This document shows positions 46,328 through 55,552 of a stretch of 64,000 bases of DNA, piece by piece. The stretch's first letter is position 1. Each line of letters starts with the position of its first letter. Source of the DNA: Bacillaceae bacterium (GTDB lineage: Bacteria > Bacillota > Bacilli > Bacillales > Alkalibacillaceae). Where the stretch lies: positions 110,383 through 174,382 of the forward strand of contig JACDOD010000005.1 of the NCBI GenBank assembly GCA_017656265.1. Direction: 5' to 3'. A program made the translations under genes and the position numbers. The notes under the pieces were generated by a model. The model was not told the DNA's origin, made no database searches, and saw nothing but the letters and a program-made list of their open reading frames with translations.

Positions 46328-47755
46328 CTATGAATTTTGAATGGTCAGATGATAGATTGCATCGGCATAAATTGCTGTGGCACGCACTAAATCCTTTATC
46401 TCCATATGTTCATCTGCCTGGTGAGCAGTATCTGTACTCTGAGGGAACATAGCTCCATAAGCAACCCCCTTAGATAATACTCTTGCGTACGTAGCTCCGC
46501 CAATGGAAATTGGTGAACCCTCTTCCCCCGTCTGCCTTTTATAGGCATCCAATAAAGTAAGTACAAACGGATCGTCCTCAGGAATATAGAGAGGCTTCAT
46601 ATGGTCGATTTTCTTTGCTTTCCACCCCTCCTGTTTTAATATCTCTTCCAGTGCTGGATACCACTGCTCCTCAGGTACCGTAACCGGATACCGAATATTG
46701 ACTCCAATGGTCAAGCCGCTATGATCCATGTGTGCTGTACCTGCATTCAATGTAAGGGGACCTGAAACATCATCCGAAACATGGATTCGAAGTCCCTTTC
46801 CGTTTGTTTCTTTGAAATAGTCAACCATCTTTTTCATCTGTTTATTGGGAACTTCAGAACCAGGAATCTCCGCTAAAAATTCAAGAAGAAGCATGACCGC
46901 ATTCACGCCTTCATCAGGAGTGGAGCCATGAGCCGTTTTGCCAAAGCAAATCATTTTGACTGTCTGATCATCCAGCTTTTCTATTTGGCCCTGGATTTGT
47001 TTCTTATCTAAAAATTCACGATAGGACTGCTGAACCGTTTCCAGATCAGAAACAGCCAGAACAGCTTCAGCCCGGGCGGGTACCATATTCAGACGGTCTC
47101 CACCGCTGAACTGAAGCAACGTAGCTCCATCAGATTTATGGTCATTCTCAGCCGCTGGTATAAAAATTTCCAGATCAAGGAGACCTTTTTCAGCATGAAT
47201 AACTGGAAATTCTGCATCGGGCGAAAAGCCAAAGTCTGGCATGTCCTCGCAGGTAAAATAATGGTCCATGCATTTCCAGGACCTCTCCTCGTCTGTACCC
47301 AGAATCAGACGAATGCGTTTATGCGGCTTTACTCCGAGATCTTTCAGCATCTTCATGGCAAAAAACGCAGCCATCACTGGCCCTTTATCATCCTGTACAC
47401 CCCTGGCGTATAGTTTTTCGTTTTTCACATATGGTGAAAATGGATCCTGTGACCATCCGTCTCCAGGAGGCACTACATCTACATGACCAAGAATGCCTAG
47501 CAATTCGTCTCCCTCTCCCCATTCGATGTGCCCGGCATATCCATTCATATTTTTAACCTTAAATCCCTCCTGTTCTCCCATGTGAAGAAGGTATTCAAGT
47601 GCGTCTTTAATGCCTGTTCCAAAAGGGGCATACTCTTTTGCTGTTGATGGATCGTACACACTGGGGATTTTTAATAATCCCATTGTTTTATCGAGAAGCT
47701 CATCTTTGATCTGCTCTGCATATTCCTGAAATCTGGCCGGTTCCACAGCTTTCAC
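46328..47755 (-). CDS. pepV: Dipeptidase PepV (M20 family)
   Basis: A di-zinc dipeptidase with broad specificity, 475 residues. Metal and catalytic sites: LGHVDVVPPGDGW (His-Asp, about 81), RGVQDDKGPVMA (Asp), GTDEERSWK (catalytic Glu-Glu) and DAEFP. The start is decided by the ribosome binding site: GGAGGG lies eight bases before GTG at 47755, whereas the ATG at 47782 has none and would leave only 4 bp to the channel gene. Second gene of the six-gene operon. Confidence 0.92.
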   Translation of the reverse strand: MKAVEPARFQEYAEQIKDELLDKTMGLLKIPSVYDPSTAKEYAPFGTGIKDALEYLLHMGEQEGFKVKNMNGYAGHIEWGEGDELLGILGHVDVVPPGDGWSQDPFSPYVKNEKLYARGVQDDKGPVMAAFFAMKMLKDLGVKPHKRIRLILGTDEERSWKCMDHYFTCEDMPDFGFSPDAEFPVIHAEKGLLDLEIFIPAAENDHKSDGATLLQFSGGDRLNMVPARAEAVLAVSDLETVQQSYREFLDKKQIQGQIEKLDDQTVKMICFGKTAHGSTPDEGVNAVMLLLEFLAEIPGSEVPNKQMKKMVDYFKETNGKGLRIHVSDDVSGPLTLNAGTAHMDHSGLTIGVNIRYPVTVPEEQWYPALEEILKQEGWKAKKIDHMKPLYIPEDDPFVLTLLDAYKRQTGEEGSPISIGGATYARVLSKGVAYGAMFPQSTDTAHQADEHMEIKDLVRATAIYADAIYHLTIQNS

Positions 47756-47785
47756 TTCGTAATCCCTCCAGTAAATCTCCATCCA

Positions 47786-48796
47786 TTATTTTTTAATCTT
47801 TTCGTATGTATCTTTGTTACAGATGACAAAAAGTCTGGCATCATCAGGAATTTCCTCTGTCAGCATCCGGTTAATACTTAAATTGCTTCCGTCTGAAATT
47901 AAGGTAGCCCCCTCTTTCAGCAGGGCATGGAAAGCATCTTCATAGGTTCGCCATTCTTTTCGTTTCGGAATCTGGAATAAATCATCTCCATGATTTTTAC
48001 GGAGAAGCTGTTCATAGACCTCTGCAATCCCTTTCGTCTGAGCTGAACGGACCGCGAGAGATGAGATGGTTTCATATGAAAAGATAAATTCATCTACTTT
48101 AACATGTCTAAAATTCTTAATATGTTCCTCTTCCATGACTTCAACCACAGTATGAATATGGGACGCTTCTGACTCAACTGCTGTAGCAATCAGGAGTGTT
48201 TTACCGTCGGTCAATTTAGAATCCTGAATCGATTCGTCGGCAAAGATTAATACAGCCTGCGCTCGTTCTAGACTTGCCCTCTGTAGCGTATCTTTGGTTG
48301 TAGGATTCCCACGAACATAATGGATATTTTCATCCAGCAATGGTGCTTTTTCGGCCTCATCAATAATGACAATCTCAGCTTTTGGATTTGACTGTAACAG
48401 TTCTTGAATAGCATAATATGCTTTTTTAGACCAACCGATAATGATAAAATGCTTTCTTCCTTTAAACACGATATTTCCCTCCTCCCGTCTTTTCCGAAAG
48501 CTTGCAAATGCATCTACTACTTTACCAATGACCACACCAATTAACCCAATTCCAAATATGTATAAAAATACGGCAATCATTCTTCCTTCGAGGGTTGCCG
48601 GTGCTAAATCACCATATCCAACCGTCGTTACAGTAGTTAAAACCCACCAGATACCGTCCAGCCGGGACTCAAACGTCTCAGGCTCCACCTTCACGATTAA
48701 ATGGCTGGAAATCAACACAAGCGCTATGCTGCTGATAAATAATACCGTATTGCTTATTTTTACCAATTTCATAATAGCCCGCCGAACAAAATACAC
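47786..48796 (-). CDS. Potassium channel with RCK (TrkA-N) domain
   Basis: A 336-residue two-helix channel: TM1 (about 10-30), pore with selectivity filter TTVGYGDL (about 57-64), TM2 (about 73-92), then a cytosolic Rossmann-type RCK domain beginning KHFIIIGWSKKAYYAIQELL. Similar to the B. subtilis YugO-type channel. RCK domains gate by ligand, Ca2+ or nucleotide binding. GTG start at 48796 with GGGGAG eight bases upstream. First gene of the operon toward ytlR and divergent from ytzE. Confidence 0.9.
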   Translation of the reverse strand: MYFVRRAIMKLVKISNTVLFISSIALVLISSHLIVKVEPETFESRLDGIWWVLTTVTTVGYGDLAPATLEGRMIAVFLYIFGIGLIGVVIGKVVDAFASFRKRREEGNIVFKGRKHFIIIGWSKKAYYAIQELLQSNPKAEIVIIDEAEKAPLLDENIHYVRGNPTTKDTLQRASLERAQAVLIFADESIQDSKLTDGKTLLIATAVESEASHIHTVVEVMEEEHIKNFRHVKVDEFIFSYETISSLAVRSAQTKGIAEVYEQLLRKNHGDDLFQIPKRKEWRTYEDAFHALLKEGATLISDGSNLSINRMLTEEIPDDARLFVICNKDTYEKIKK

Positions 48797-48950
48797 CTGA
48801 TTGTCTCCCCTTCAATTACAATTATTTTAAAAAAGTATTAAATTTTCATAAAAAAATACGAAAATTTTTGCTCTTTTTGATATAATATAATAAATAACTT
48901 ATAGCTTCTACGATGATTCACCACAGAACTAAATTCCAAGGAGTGGTTCT

Positions 48951-49169
48951 TTGAATCGTTCAACCTCCCGAATGCTAACCAGAATTAAAGCTGTCTATTT
49001 GTATATTAAAGAAAATGGCACAGTGACTACTTCTGAGTTAGCTGAAGAGTTTGGCATTACAGACCGAACTGTTCAAAGGGATTTGAATGTGCTGGCGTAT
49101 AATGGGCTTGTAAAAAGTCCGACTCGTGGTAAGTGGACGACTACAAATAAAAAAGTGAAAATCTCCTAA
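48951..49169 (+). CDS. ytzE: YtzE, DeoR-type winged-helix protein
   Basis: A 72-residue protein that is almost only a DeoR-family helix-turn-helix (YIKENGTVTTSELAEEFGIT then DRTVQRDLNVL). There is no effector domain, so it may act as a small DNA-binding regulator. The start is TTG at 48951, seven bases behind AAGGAG. TATAAT at 48881-48886 or 48886-48891 may be its -10 box. A terminator follows. Confidence 0.88.
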   Translation: MNRSTSRMLTRIKAVYLYIKENGTVTTSELAEEFGITDRTVQRDLNVLAYNGLVKSPTRGKWTTTNKKVKIS

Positions 49170-49181
49170 GGAATACGATTA

Positions 49182-49212
49182 TAAATCCCCGGGCTTTGAT
49201 CCGAGGTTTTTT
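49182..49212 (+). terminator. Terminator of ytzE
   Basis: CCCCGG and CCGAGG form a short stem (one mismatch) followed by nine T. Confidence 0.7.
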
Positions 49213-49216
49213 TTTG

Positions 49217-49924
49217 TCACCCCTTCAACATTTTTAACTCTTCATCCGTTAATTCACGAACTTCTCCCGGTTTGAGATGTTGATCCAACCCTAAATTTCC
49301 CATCTTGATTCTTTTTAAATATAAAACCGTTTTGTCTGTAGCTTTAAACATCCGTTTGATCTGATGAAATTTCCCTTCTGTAATCACAATATGCACTTCT
49401 GATTGTTTTTCCTGTCTGAGGATGGTAAGTTCAGCTGGCTTACAGATGTAGCCATCTTCAAGGGTTACTCCCTCTTTAAAGATTTGTACATCCCTTTCTG
49501 TAACCAGGCCATCAATAATTGCAAAATAGGTTTTTCCCACATCTTTTTTGGGTGATAAAAGCCTGTGGGCAAGCTGGCCATCATTCGTCAAAATCAAAAG
49601 GCCCTCGGTATCTTTATCAAGCCTTCCAACCGGGAAGGGGTTAAAGGTCTGATAACGCTCAGGCAGCAGATCTGTTACACACTTTTCTTTTGAATCTTCG
49701 GTCGCCGAAACCACACCGGGCGGTTTATTCATCATAAGATAAATATGTTTGCGGTAGCTGACCCTTTCTCCCTTAATACGGACGTCCTGCTTTTCAGGTT
49801 CCACATGAATTTTTCCATTCTTCACTGTTTCTCCATCTACCTGGACCTGACCTTGCTTTATAATATTCTTAACATCTTTTCTGCTGCCATATCCCATATT
49901 GGCAAGCAATTTATCAAGCCGCAA
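49217..49924 (-). CDS. RsuA/RluB-family pseudouridine synthase
   Basis: A 235-residue rRNA pseudouridine synthase with an N-terminal S4 domain (LDKLLANMGYGSRKDVKNII) and catalytic GRLDKDTEGLLILTNDG (Asp in RLD, about residue 100). The likely target is 16S U516, as for the B. subtilis gene at this locus. The start is taken as TTG at 49924, nine bases behind AGGAAGG, giving MRLDKLL as in relatives; the ATG at 49933 directly abuts the ribosome binding site and is unlikely. It follows ytgP by 14 bp. Confidence 0.9.
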   Translation of the reverse strand: MRLDKLLANMGYGSRKDVKNIIKQGQVQVDGETVKNGKIHVEPEKQDVRIKGERVSYRKHIYLMMNKPPGVVSATEDSKEKCVTDLLPERYQTFNPFPVGRLDKDTEGLLILTNDGQLAHRLLSPKKDVGKTYFAIIDGLVTERDVQIFKEGVTLEDGYICKPAELTILRQEKQSEVHIVITEGKFHQIKRMFKATDKTVLYLKRIKMGNLGLDQHLKPGEVRELTDEELKMLKG

Positions 49925-49938
49925 GCCCCTCATCCTTC

Positions 49939-51558
49939 CTAAAAAAAGATTCTCTCCAGATATCGCACTCTTCCTCCCAATACTCGCTCAAGAAGGGTAG
50001 ATTTGTAGCTGAACCATAAAAAAACGTACCCGCCTATCCCCGTTAATAGCAGCAGCTGCACAAGCAGCGACACACGGCTAACCTCATCGAAAAAGAAAAG
50101 GTTTAATATCCATTTTAACAAAAGAATAGAAACAATCATGATGATGGTAAAGATTAAAATGAGTACCGTACGTTTTACCAGCGGTTTCAGCGGCAATCGA
50201 ACAATTTGATGGATTTTCCATAAATTTAAAACCGATGCAGTTATGACAGCAAGACCTGTCGCAATGATCGCACCCTCCGCTCCAAGAAGATGAATAAGGG
50301 GAACGTTTAAAGCTAATTTAATCAACACTCCAGCCCCTAAACTGATCAGGGCGAAATTTTGCTGGTCAACTCCCTGCAAAATCGATGCTGTCAGGGTAAA
50401 TAAAGCATAAAAAAGAGCAACAGGAGCATACCAGCTCAACAGATGCGATCCCAGTTCCAGCTGCTCCACTCCATAAAAACTCCCATAGGCTTCTCTGGAA
50501 AGAAGGGCAAGCCCTACAACCGCCGGAATGGTTACCAGAACAATAATCTGAAGAGACTGATTGATTTGATGAATAAAAACATCCCTCTTTTTTGCTGTGT
50601 ACGACTTTGTAATAGCAGGCAATAATGCCAGTGACAGACCAGTAGCAAGAGTTACAGGAATAATGACCAGCTTATGCCCATAGAGAATAATGACCGACAG
50701 AGCAGATTCAGCAGTTTGAGCAAGCCCTATATCAGACATCGCCCGGTTAAAGGTAAACTGATCAATTAATTGATAAATCGGTGTAGCTATCCCAATAAGT
50801 ACAAAGGGTCCTGCATAGCTTAACAATTCTTTATATAGACTGGTCATGGGATAGGCATGCTTTTTCTGCTGACCCTTTAATTGACGGTCCATATATGGTT
50901 TTCGTGATTTCCAGTAAAACCAAAGTACCAGGCATGAAGCAATCGCTCCTATAAAAGCAGCAAAAGTAGCGAGTCCCACTGCAGCAGAAAGTTCTCCATC
51001 TATGAGCTTAATCACAATGTATGTACCCGTGAGCAAAAATATAATCCGAACGATCTGCTCCATTACCTGGGATACGGCTGTAGGAGCCATGGATTCCTGT
51101 CCCTGAAAATATCCCCGAACAAGGCTCATGCCTGGAACAATAATCAGAGCAAAACTGACCATCTGAATGACAAAAGTCACGTCGTCAACAGAGTTGGTTA
51201 ACTGCTGATTCGTAATAATTCGTTTCGCAAAAAATTCTGCACTAAAAAACAAAAACAAAAAAGCCAGAATTCCAGTTCCAAGCATGAATATCAGCCCGGA
51301 ATTAAACATCCTCCTCGCTGTATAGTAATCCCCAAGGGAGTGATATTTAGATACAAATTTAGACATGGCCAGAGGCACACCCATAGTGGAAATACTGATT
51401 AAAATCATATAAGGGTTATAAGCATATGCAAATAATGCACCGCCTTCATGACCAACCAGAGCTTCAAATGGTATAACATAAAGGATGCCAAGCATTTTTG
51501 AAATCATAGTGGCACCCGTTAATAGCATGGTTCCTTTAACAATCTTCGACAATGCCAT
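49939..51558 (-). CDS. ytgP: YtgP, MOP-family polysaccharide/lipid flippase
   Basis: A 539-residue protein with about 14 membrane helices of the MOP/MurJ-type exporter superfamily (start KGTMLLTGATMISKMLGILY). B. subtilis YtgP can replace MurJ-type lipid II flippase function in Escherichia coli. AGGTG precedes the ATG. It is co-transcribed with the downstream pseudouridine synthase gene and divergent from ytfP. Confidence 0.92.
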   Translation of the reverse strand: MALSKIVKGTMLLTGATMISKMLGILYVIPFEALVGHEGGALFAYAYNPYMILISISTMGVPLAMSKFVSKYHSLGDYYTARRMFNSGLIFMLGTGILAFLFLFFSAEFFAKRIITNQQLTNSVDDVTFVIQMVSFALIIVPGMSLVRGYFQGQESMAPTAVSQVMEQIVRIIFLLTGTYIVIKLIDGELSAAVGLATFAAFIGAIASCLVLWFYWKSRKPYMDRQLKGQQKKHAYPMTSLYKELLSYAGPFVLIGIATPIYQLIDQFTFNRAMSDIGLAQTAESALSVIILYGHKLVIIPVTLATGLSLALLPAITKSYTAKKRDVFIHQINQSLQIIVLVTIPAVVGLALLSREAYGSFYGVEQLELGSHLLSWYAPVALFYALFTLTASILQGVDQQNFALISLGAGVLIKLALNVPLIHLLGAEGAIIATGLAVITASVLNLWKIHQIVRLPLKPLVKRTVLILIFTIIMIVSILLLKWILNLFFFDEVSRVSLLVQLLLLTGIGGYVFLWFSYKSTLLERVLGGRVRYLERIFF

Positions 51559-51733
51559 AGTTTCACCTGCATTTGTTGTAGAATAAACCCATTTTATTTT
51601 ATCATAAGATTATTCTAAACGGCTCGGCTAACAGATAAAAAACTTTTGATAACCGAAGTCTTAATCGATGATTCAAAATCATCATTATTGACTGAAGAAC
51701 CTATTTGACACTAGAGAAAGGATTGACCAGCAC

Positions 51734-52999
51734 GTGATCTACGATGTCATAATCATTGGAGGAGGACCCGCTGGCCTTATGGCTGCCATAGCATCCAGTG
51801 AGTTTGGCGCATCCACCCTTCTCATTGATAAAGGAAATAAACTGGGAAGAAAGCTTGAAATATCCGGAGGCGGACGCTGCAATGTGACCAGCCGCCTTCC
51901 ACGGGAAGAAATTATCCGTCACATCCCCGGCAATGGAAAATTTTTATACAGCGCTTTTTCCGTTTTTGACAATGAAGATATTATCTCTTTTTTTGAAAAC
52001 CTGGGTGTCCGTTTAAAGGAAGAAGACCACGGCCGTATGTTTCCCATGAATGATTCGGCAAAATCAGTAGTTAACGCCCTGTTAAATCATTTAAAAACGT
52101 TAAACGTCCAAATACGGACTAATTCACCTGTTGAAACCATTCATTACGGTGAAAATCATCATACAGTTGAGCTAAAATCCGGGGAACAAATTCAGGCTCA
52201 CACTGTTGTGGTTGCTGTTGGGGGAAAATCAGTTCCCCATACCGGATCAACCGGTGACGGTTATCCATGGGCAAAAAAAGCGGGTCACACCATTACACCA
52301 TTATTTCCTACTGAAGTGCCCCTTGTTTCAAATGAATCCTTTATCAAGGAAAGAACATTGCAGGGGCTGTCCCTTCGTGATGTTGCGCTCAGCGTACTGG
52401 ATGAAAAAGGAAATCCGCTCGTCACCCATCAGATGGATATGATTTTTGCCCATTTTGGCATTTCCGGTCCGGCGGTGCTCCGGTGTTCCCAATTTGCGGT
52501 TAAACAAATGATGAAAACCAATCAACCTGTCCGGATGCATCTGGACAGCCTTCCTGAAGAGAACGAACAGAAACTATTAGACAGAATCGTCAAAACATGC
52601 AGGGAAAATCCGAAAAAGTCCATTCGAAACCTTTTAAAAGGAATGGTTCCGGAACGATACCTCCTATTTATCTTGAACAGCATGGATCTGACAGGAGAGG
52701 AAAAAGGCGGGAACCTGGCGAAGGAAAAATTATCAGAGCTTGTACAGCGTTTAAAAGGTTTCACATTTAACATCCATGATTCACTGCCGATTGAAAAAGC
52801 CTTCGTCACAGGCGGAGGGGTTTCTGTCAAAGAAATTGTACCGAACACGATGGCGTCAAAGAAAATGAACGGACTGTATTTTTGCGGGGAGATCCTTGAC
52901 ATTCATGGATATACAGGAGGGTTTAATATTACTGCTGCCCTCGTTACCGGCAGAATTGCCGGGATGAACGCCTGTTTTGAAGCCCTCGGGAAGAAATAA
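51734..52999 (+). CDS. ytfP: NAD(P)/FAD-dependent oxidoreductase YtfP (HI0933/BaiN-type)
   Basis: A 421-residue flavoprotein: dinucleotide-binding [15 protein letters not shown] at the N-terminus, [13 protein letters not shown], and the family C-terminal [11 protein letters not shown] and [15 protein letters not shown]. The reaction is not established. The start is GTG at 51734 with AAAGGA 11 bases upstream. It is the first plus-strand gene of a small set and is divergent from ytgP. Confidence 0.9.
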   Translation: MIYDVIIIGGGPAGLMAAIASSEFGASTLLIDKGNKLGRKLEISGGGRCNVTSRLPREEIIRHIPGNGKFLYSAFSVFDNEDIISFFENLGVRLKEEDHGRMFPMNDSAKSVVNALLNHLKTLNVQIRTNSPVETIHYGENHHTVELKSGEQIQAHTVVVAVGGKSVPHTGSTGDGYPWAKKAGHTITPLFPTEVPLVSNESFIKERTLQGLSLRDVALSVLDEKGNPLVTHQMDMIFAHFGISGPAVLRCSQFAVKQMMKTNQPVRMHLDSLPEENEQKLLDRIVKTCRENPKKSIRNLLKGMVPERYLLFILNSMDLTGEEKGGNLAKEKLSELVQRLKGFTFNIHDSLPIEKAFVTGGGVSVKEIVPNTMASKKMNGLYFCGEILDIHGYTGGFNITAALVTGRIAGMNACFEALGKK

Positions 53000-53054
53000 C
53001 GGAAACTTTTCCCCAGGTGCTGACGTAACTGTTTTTAAGGGGGAGGAAGGTCAA

Positions 53055-53255
53055 ATGAAAGTATTTGCTGCCATTGTATTAATTGCTGTAGGGGTTTTCC
53101 ATATCGCTAAGCCTGAAACCATATGGTACTTAAAAGAGGGATGGAAATTTGAAGATACAGAGCCAAGCGATCTATACCTCGAGTTATCCAGGTTATTTGG
53201 GGTGTTTTTAATCGTTGTTGCGATGTTTATTCTATTATTCGCATGGCTGAGTTAA
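53055..53255 (+). CDS. Small two-helix membrane protein (DUF6199-like)
   Basis: A 66-residue protein with hydrophobic segments at about 3-19 and 45-65 and the central YLKEGWKFEDTEPSDLYL found in small Firmicute membrane proteins. The frame is open further upstream to 52977, but GGGAGGAAGG immediately before the ATG at 53055 fixes the start. Function unknown. Confidence 0.8.
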   Translation: MKVFAAIVLIAVGVFHIAKPETIWYLKEGWKFEDTEPSDLYLELSRLFGVFLIVVAMFILLFAWLS

Positions 53256-53329
53256 ATGCAAAGAGGCTGAGACATAAAAGAATGAACGATGGTTAAGACT
53301 CATTTTATTATTTTCTTATCTATATAAGT

Positions 53330-53379
53330 AAAAAATATCCGAACTTATTCAGATGGTTGAATATTGTTCGGATATTTTT
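53330..53379. terminator. Conserved ATCCGAACT hairpin without GC-rich unit (locus 7)
   Basis: AAAAAATATCCGAAC and GTTCGGATATTTTT arms. Borders are well kept: GAGGCTGAGACATAAAAGAA at 53264 on the left and TTTTGTTTCAGTCTC at 53394 on the right, which are inverted repeats of each other. Confidence 0.88.
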
Positions 53380-53468
53380 ATTTTCTTGTCAATTTTGTTT
53401 CAGTCTCTTTTACAGTTCTTTATGAATCGATAAAATTCGTAATATTTCTAAAAATATCAACATTTTCA

Positions 53469-53477
53469 TGATATAAT
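53469..53477 (+). promoter_or_regulatory. Extended -10 promoter of the NHL lipoprotein gene
   Basis: TGATATAAT is a full extended -10 element 42 bp before the start codon; no good -35 box. Confidence 0.6.
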
Positions 53478-53518
53478 CAGGGAAATGGTAATATTTAAGC
53501 CTTATGGAAGGAGTCATT

Positions 53519-54700
53519 ATGAAGTTTTTTAAATTATCGTTTATATTATTTTTAGCTTTTGGGCTGGTTATTGGATGTACTTCTAAAGATGATGAGGCGA
53601 ACGAGGCAAGCAAAGACAGCACAAAAACGGAAGATAACGAGAAGAAAGAAAAAACGGATAGCAAAATCGAAAACCCTATTCATGTCACGGTTTCTACTTT
53701 TGCAGGCACGGGACTTCCAGGTGCAAAAGATGGCAGCAAAATGACCTCAAACTATTCATTCCCTTATGGAATTACTGAGGGAGATGATGGTACGTTATAC
53801 ATATCGGAATTACGCGGAAACAGGATTCGGCTTATTGACTCTGAAGGGACTGTTTCAACTTTTGCCGGAGATCCATCGCTGACGGATGAATACGGAAAGT
53901 CCACAGGGGGATTAAGAGATGGAGCAGGAAATCAGGCAATGTTTTATGAACCAAAAGGAATCGCTGCTGATTCAGAAGGAAACTTATATATTGCCGATTC
54001 CCAAAACGGAGTCATCCGAAAAATTTCAGCTGATGGAACAGTTTCTACTATTGCTTCAGGATTAAACCACCCTGCAGATCTTATAGTAAAGGATAATGGA
54101 AATCTTATCGTGTCTGAAACCTTAAATCATAGAATTATTGAGCTGTCAAATGAGGGCGAGCAATCGATTATAGCTGGCGGAGGCTATAAGCAGGATGAAC
54201 AGGGAAATGTTGGAGGTCTAAAAGATGGACAGGGGAAACAGGCACAATTCAATGAGCCTTCAGCAATAGCACTGGGTACAGATGGCACCCTTTATGTATG
54301 TGATACAGGCAATCAAAGAATCCGGGCCATCGATCCCCAGGGAAATGTAACAACCATTGCAGGAACCGGGTCTGAACAGCTGCCGGGTTCCCCCTATATC
54401 CAGGGAGGATATATAGATGGATCCCTTACTGAAGCTCGGTTTAATTTTCCAAAAGGCATTGCTGTAGCAGATGATGGTACTATTTTTGTTGCTGATACGT
54501 ACAATCACGTCATCCGTGCTATTTCCCTTGAGGAGGAGCAAGTCATTACAGTTGCGGGCAATGGCGATCATGGGCTGCAAAATGGGGATGCAAAAAACGC
54601 AACATTTGACGGCCCCCATGAAATTTTATTTACGAACGGTCAGCTTTTAGTTGTTGATCAGTGGAATCATTTGATTCGAACCATCCGCTTTGAACAATAG
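53519..54700 (+). CDS. NHL-repeat (beta-propeller) lipoprotein
   Basis: A 393-residue protein with a lipoprotein signal (lipobox VIGC, Cys at 20), a 35-residue Asp/Glu/Lys-rich linker, then five or six NHL repeats of the DGTLYISELRGNRIRLID / GNLYIADSQNGVIRKI / GTLYVCDTGNQRIRAI type, folding into a propeller on the outer membrane face. The partner is unknown. GGAAGGAG fixes the ATG at 53519. The DUF3307 gene follows after 20 bp and may be co-transcribed. Confidence 0.88.
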   Translation: MKFFKLSFILFLAFGLVIGCTSKDDEANEASKDSTKTEDNEKKEKTDSKIENPIHVTVSTFAGTGLPGAKDGSKMTSNYSFPYGITEGDDGTLYISELRGNRIRLIDSEGTVSTFAGDPSLTDEYGKSTGGLRDGAGNQAMFYEPKGIAADSEGNLYIADSQNGVIRKISADGTVSTIASGLNHPADLIVKDNGNLIVSETLNHRIIELSNEGEQSIIAGGGYKQDEQGNVGGLKDGQGKQAQFNEPSAIALGTDGTLYVCDTGNQRIRAIDPQGNVTTIAGTGSEQLPGSPYIQGGYIDGSLTEARFNFPKGIAVADDGTIFVADTYNHVIRAISLEEEQVITVAGNGDHGLQNGDAKNATFDGPHEILFTNGQLLVVDQWNHLIRTIRFEQ

Positions 54701-54720
54701 CGCACGCAAAGGAGTTTTTT

Positions 54721-55065
54721 ATGAGTCCCTTTGACTTTTTACTGGTTGCTCATTTGATAGGTGATTATTTATTCCAGACAAACTGGATGGCAATGAATAA
54801 AGCCAGAAGATGGGATGCTTTAATGGTTCATAGCATCGTGTATACAGGGGTAATATCTATTGTATCCTGGATGACCTTTGGCGGCTTATCGATGACAGGG
54901 ATCCTTATTGTGTTTCTTTCCCACCTTATCCTGGACAGACGCCGATTTATAGTCTGGTGGGTCAGGCGTGTTATGAGAACCGATGAAACAAAAGTACCCT
55001 GGATTGTTATTGTAGTCGATCAGGTGTTTCATATCATGGTACTCGCTATTATTTTATATATTTAG
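54721..55065 (+). CDS. DUF3307-family membrane protein
   Basis: A 114-residue protein with about four hydrophobic helices and the family start FLLVAHLIGDYLFQTNWMA. Function unknown; DUF3307 proteins often appear on mobile or phage-linked DNA but also on chromosomes. AAAGGAG precedes the ATG. Confidence 0.85.
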   Translation: MSPFDFLLVAHLIGDYLFQTNWMAMNKARRWDALMVHSIVYTGVISIVSWMTFGGLSMTGILIVFLSHLILDRRRFIVWWVRRVMRTDETKVPWIVIVVDQVFHIMVLAIILYI

Positions 55066-55180
55066 TGTTAGTACGTCTTCGTACCTGTCCGAAATAATTG
55101 GTTTCCAATCAAAAAGAGGCTGGAACAAAAAAGAATGAAGTGTAATAAAGACTCACAACCATACTAAAGCGTGTTGGGTA

Positions 55181-55415
55181 AGAAAAGCGCAAGCGCCCTG
55201 CTTAGCCCCGAAAACGGCTGGAGGGCCACCGAGGAGGGCTGCCTGAGCCGCAGGGGGACCGAAGCCGCTCGAGGGGCTGGGCGCTGTAGCTAGACAATAC
55301 AGAAAAGCGGAAGCGCCCCGCTTAGCCCCGAAAACTGCTGGAGGGCCACCGAGGAGAGCTGCCTGAGCCGCAGGGGACCGAAGCAGCTCGAGGGGCTGGG
55401 CTCTGGAGCTGGACA
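55181..55415. repeat. Two tandem GC-rich intergenic repeat units (locus 8)
   Basis: Units 55181-55296 and 55300-55415. These two differ from the others in the middle (GAGGGCTGCCTGAGCCGCAG type). The border-like GAGGCTGGAACAAAAAAGAA is at 55116-55135. The gap 55066-55552 holds nothing else. Confidence 0.92.
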
Positions 55416-55464
55416 ACCATTCCCTTCATTTAAGAATTGTAACAGCATCAAATGTTATCTTTAT

Positions 55465-55513
55465 AAAAAATATCCGAACTAATTCAAATAGTTGAAAATA
55501 GTTCGGATATTTT
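55465..55513. terminator. Conserved ATCCGAACT hairpin (locus 8)
   Basis: AAAAAATATCCGAACTA and TAGTTCGGATATTTT arms; right border TTGTCCCAGC at 55528-55537. Lies between convergent DUF3307 and FecR genes. Confidence 0.88.
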
Positions 55514-55552
55514 AATACCTTTTAACGTTGTCCCAGCTGATTTATAAATGAT

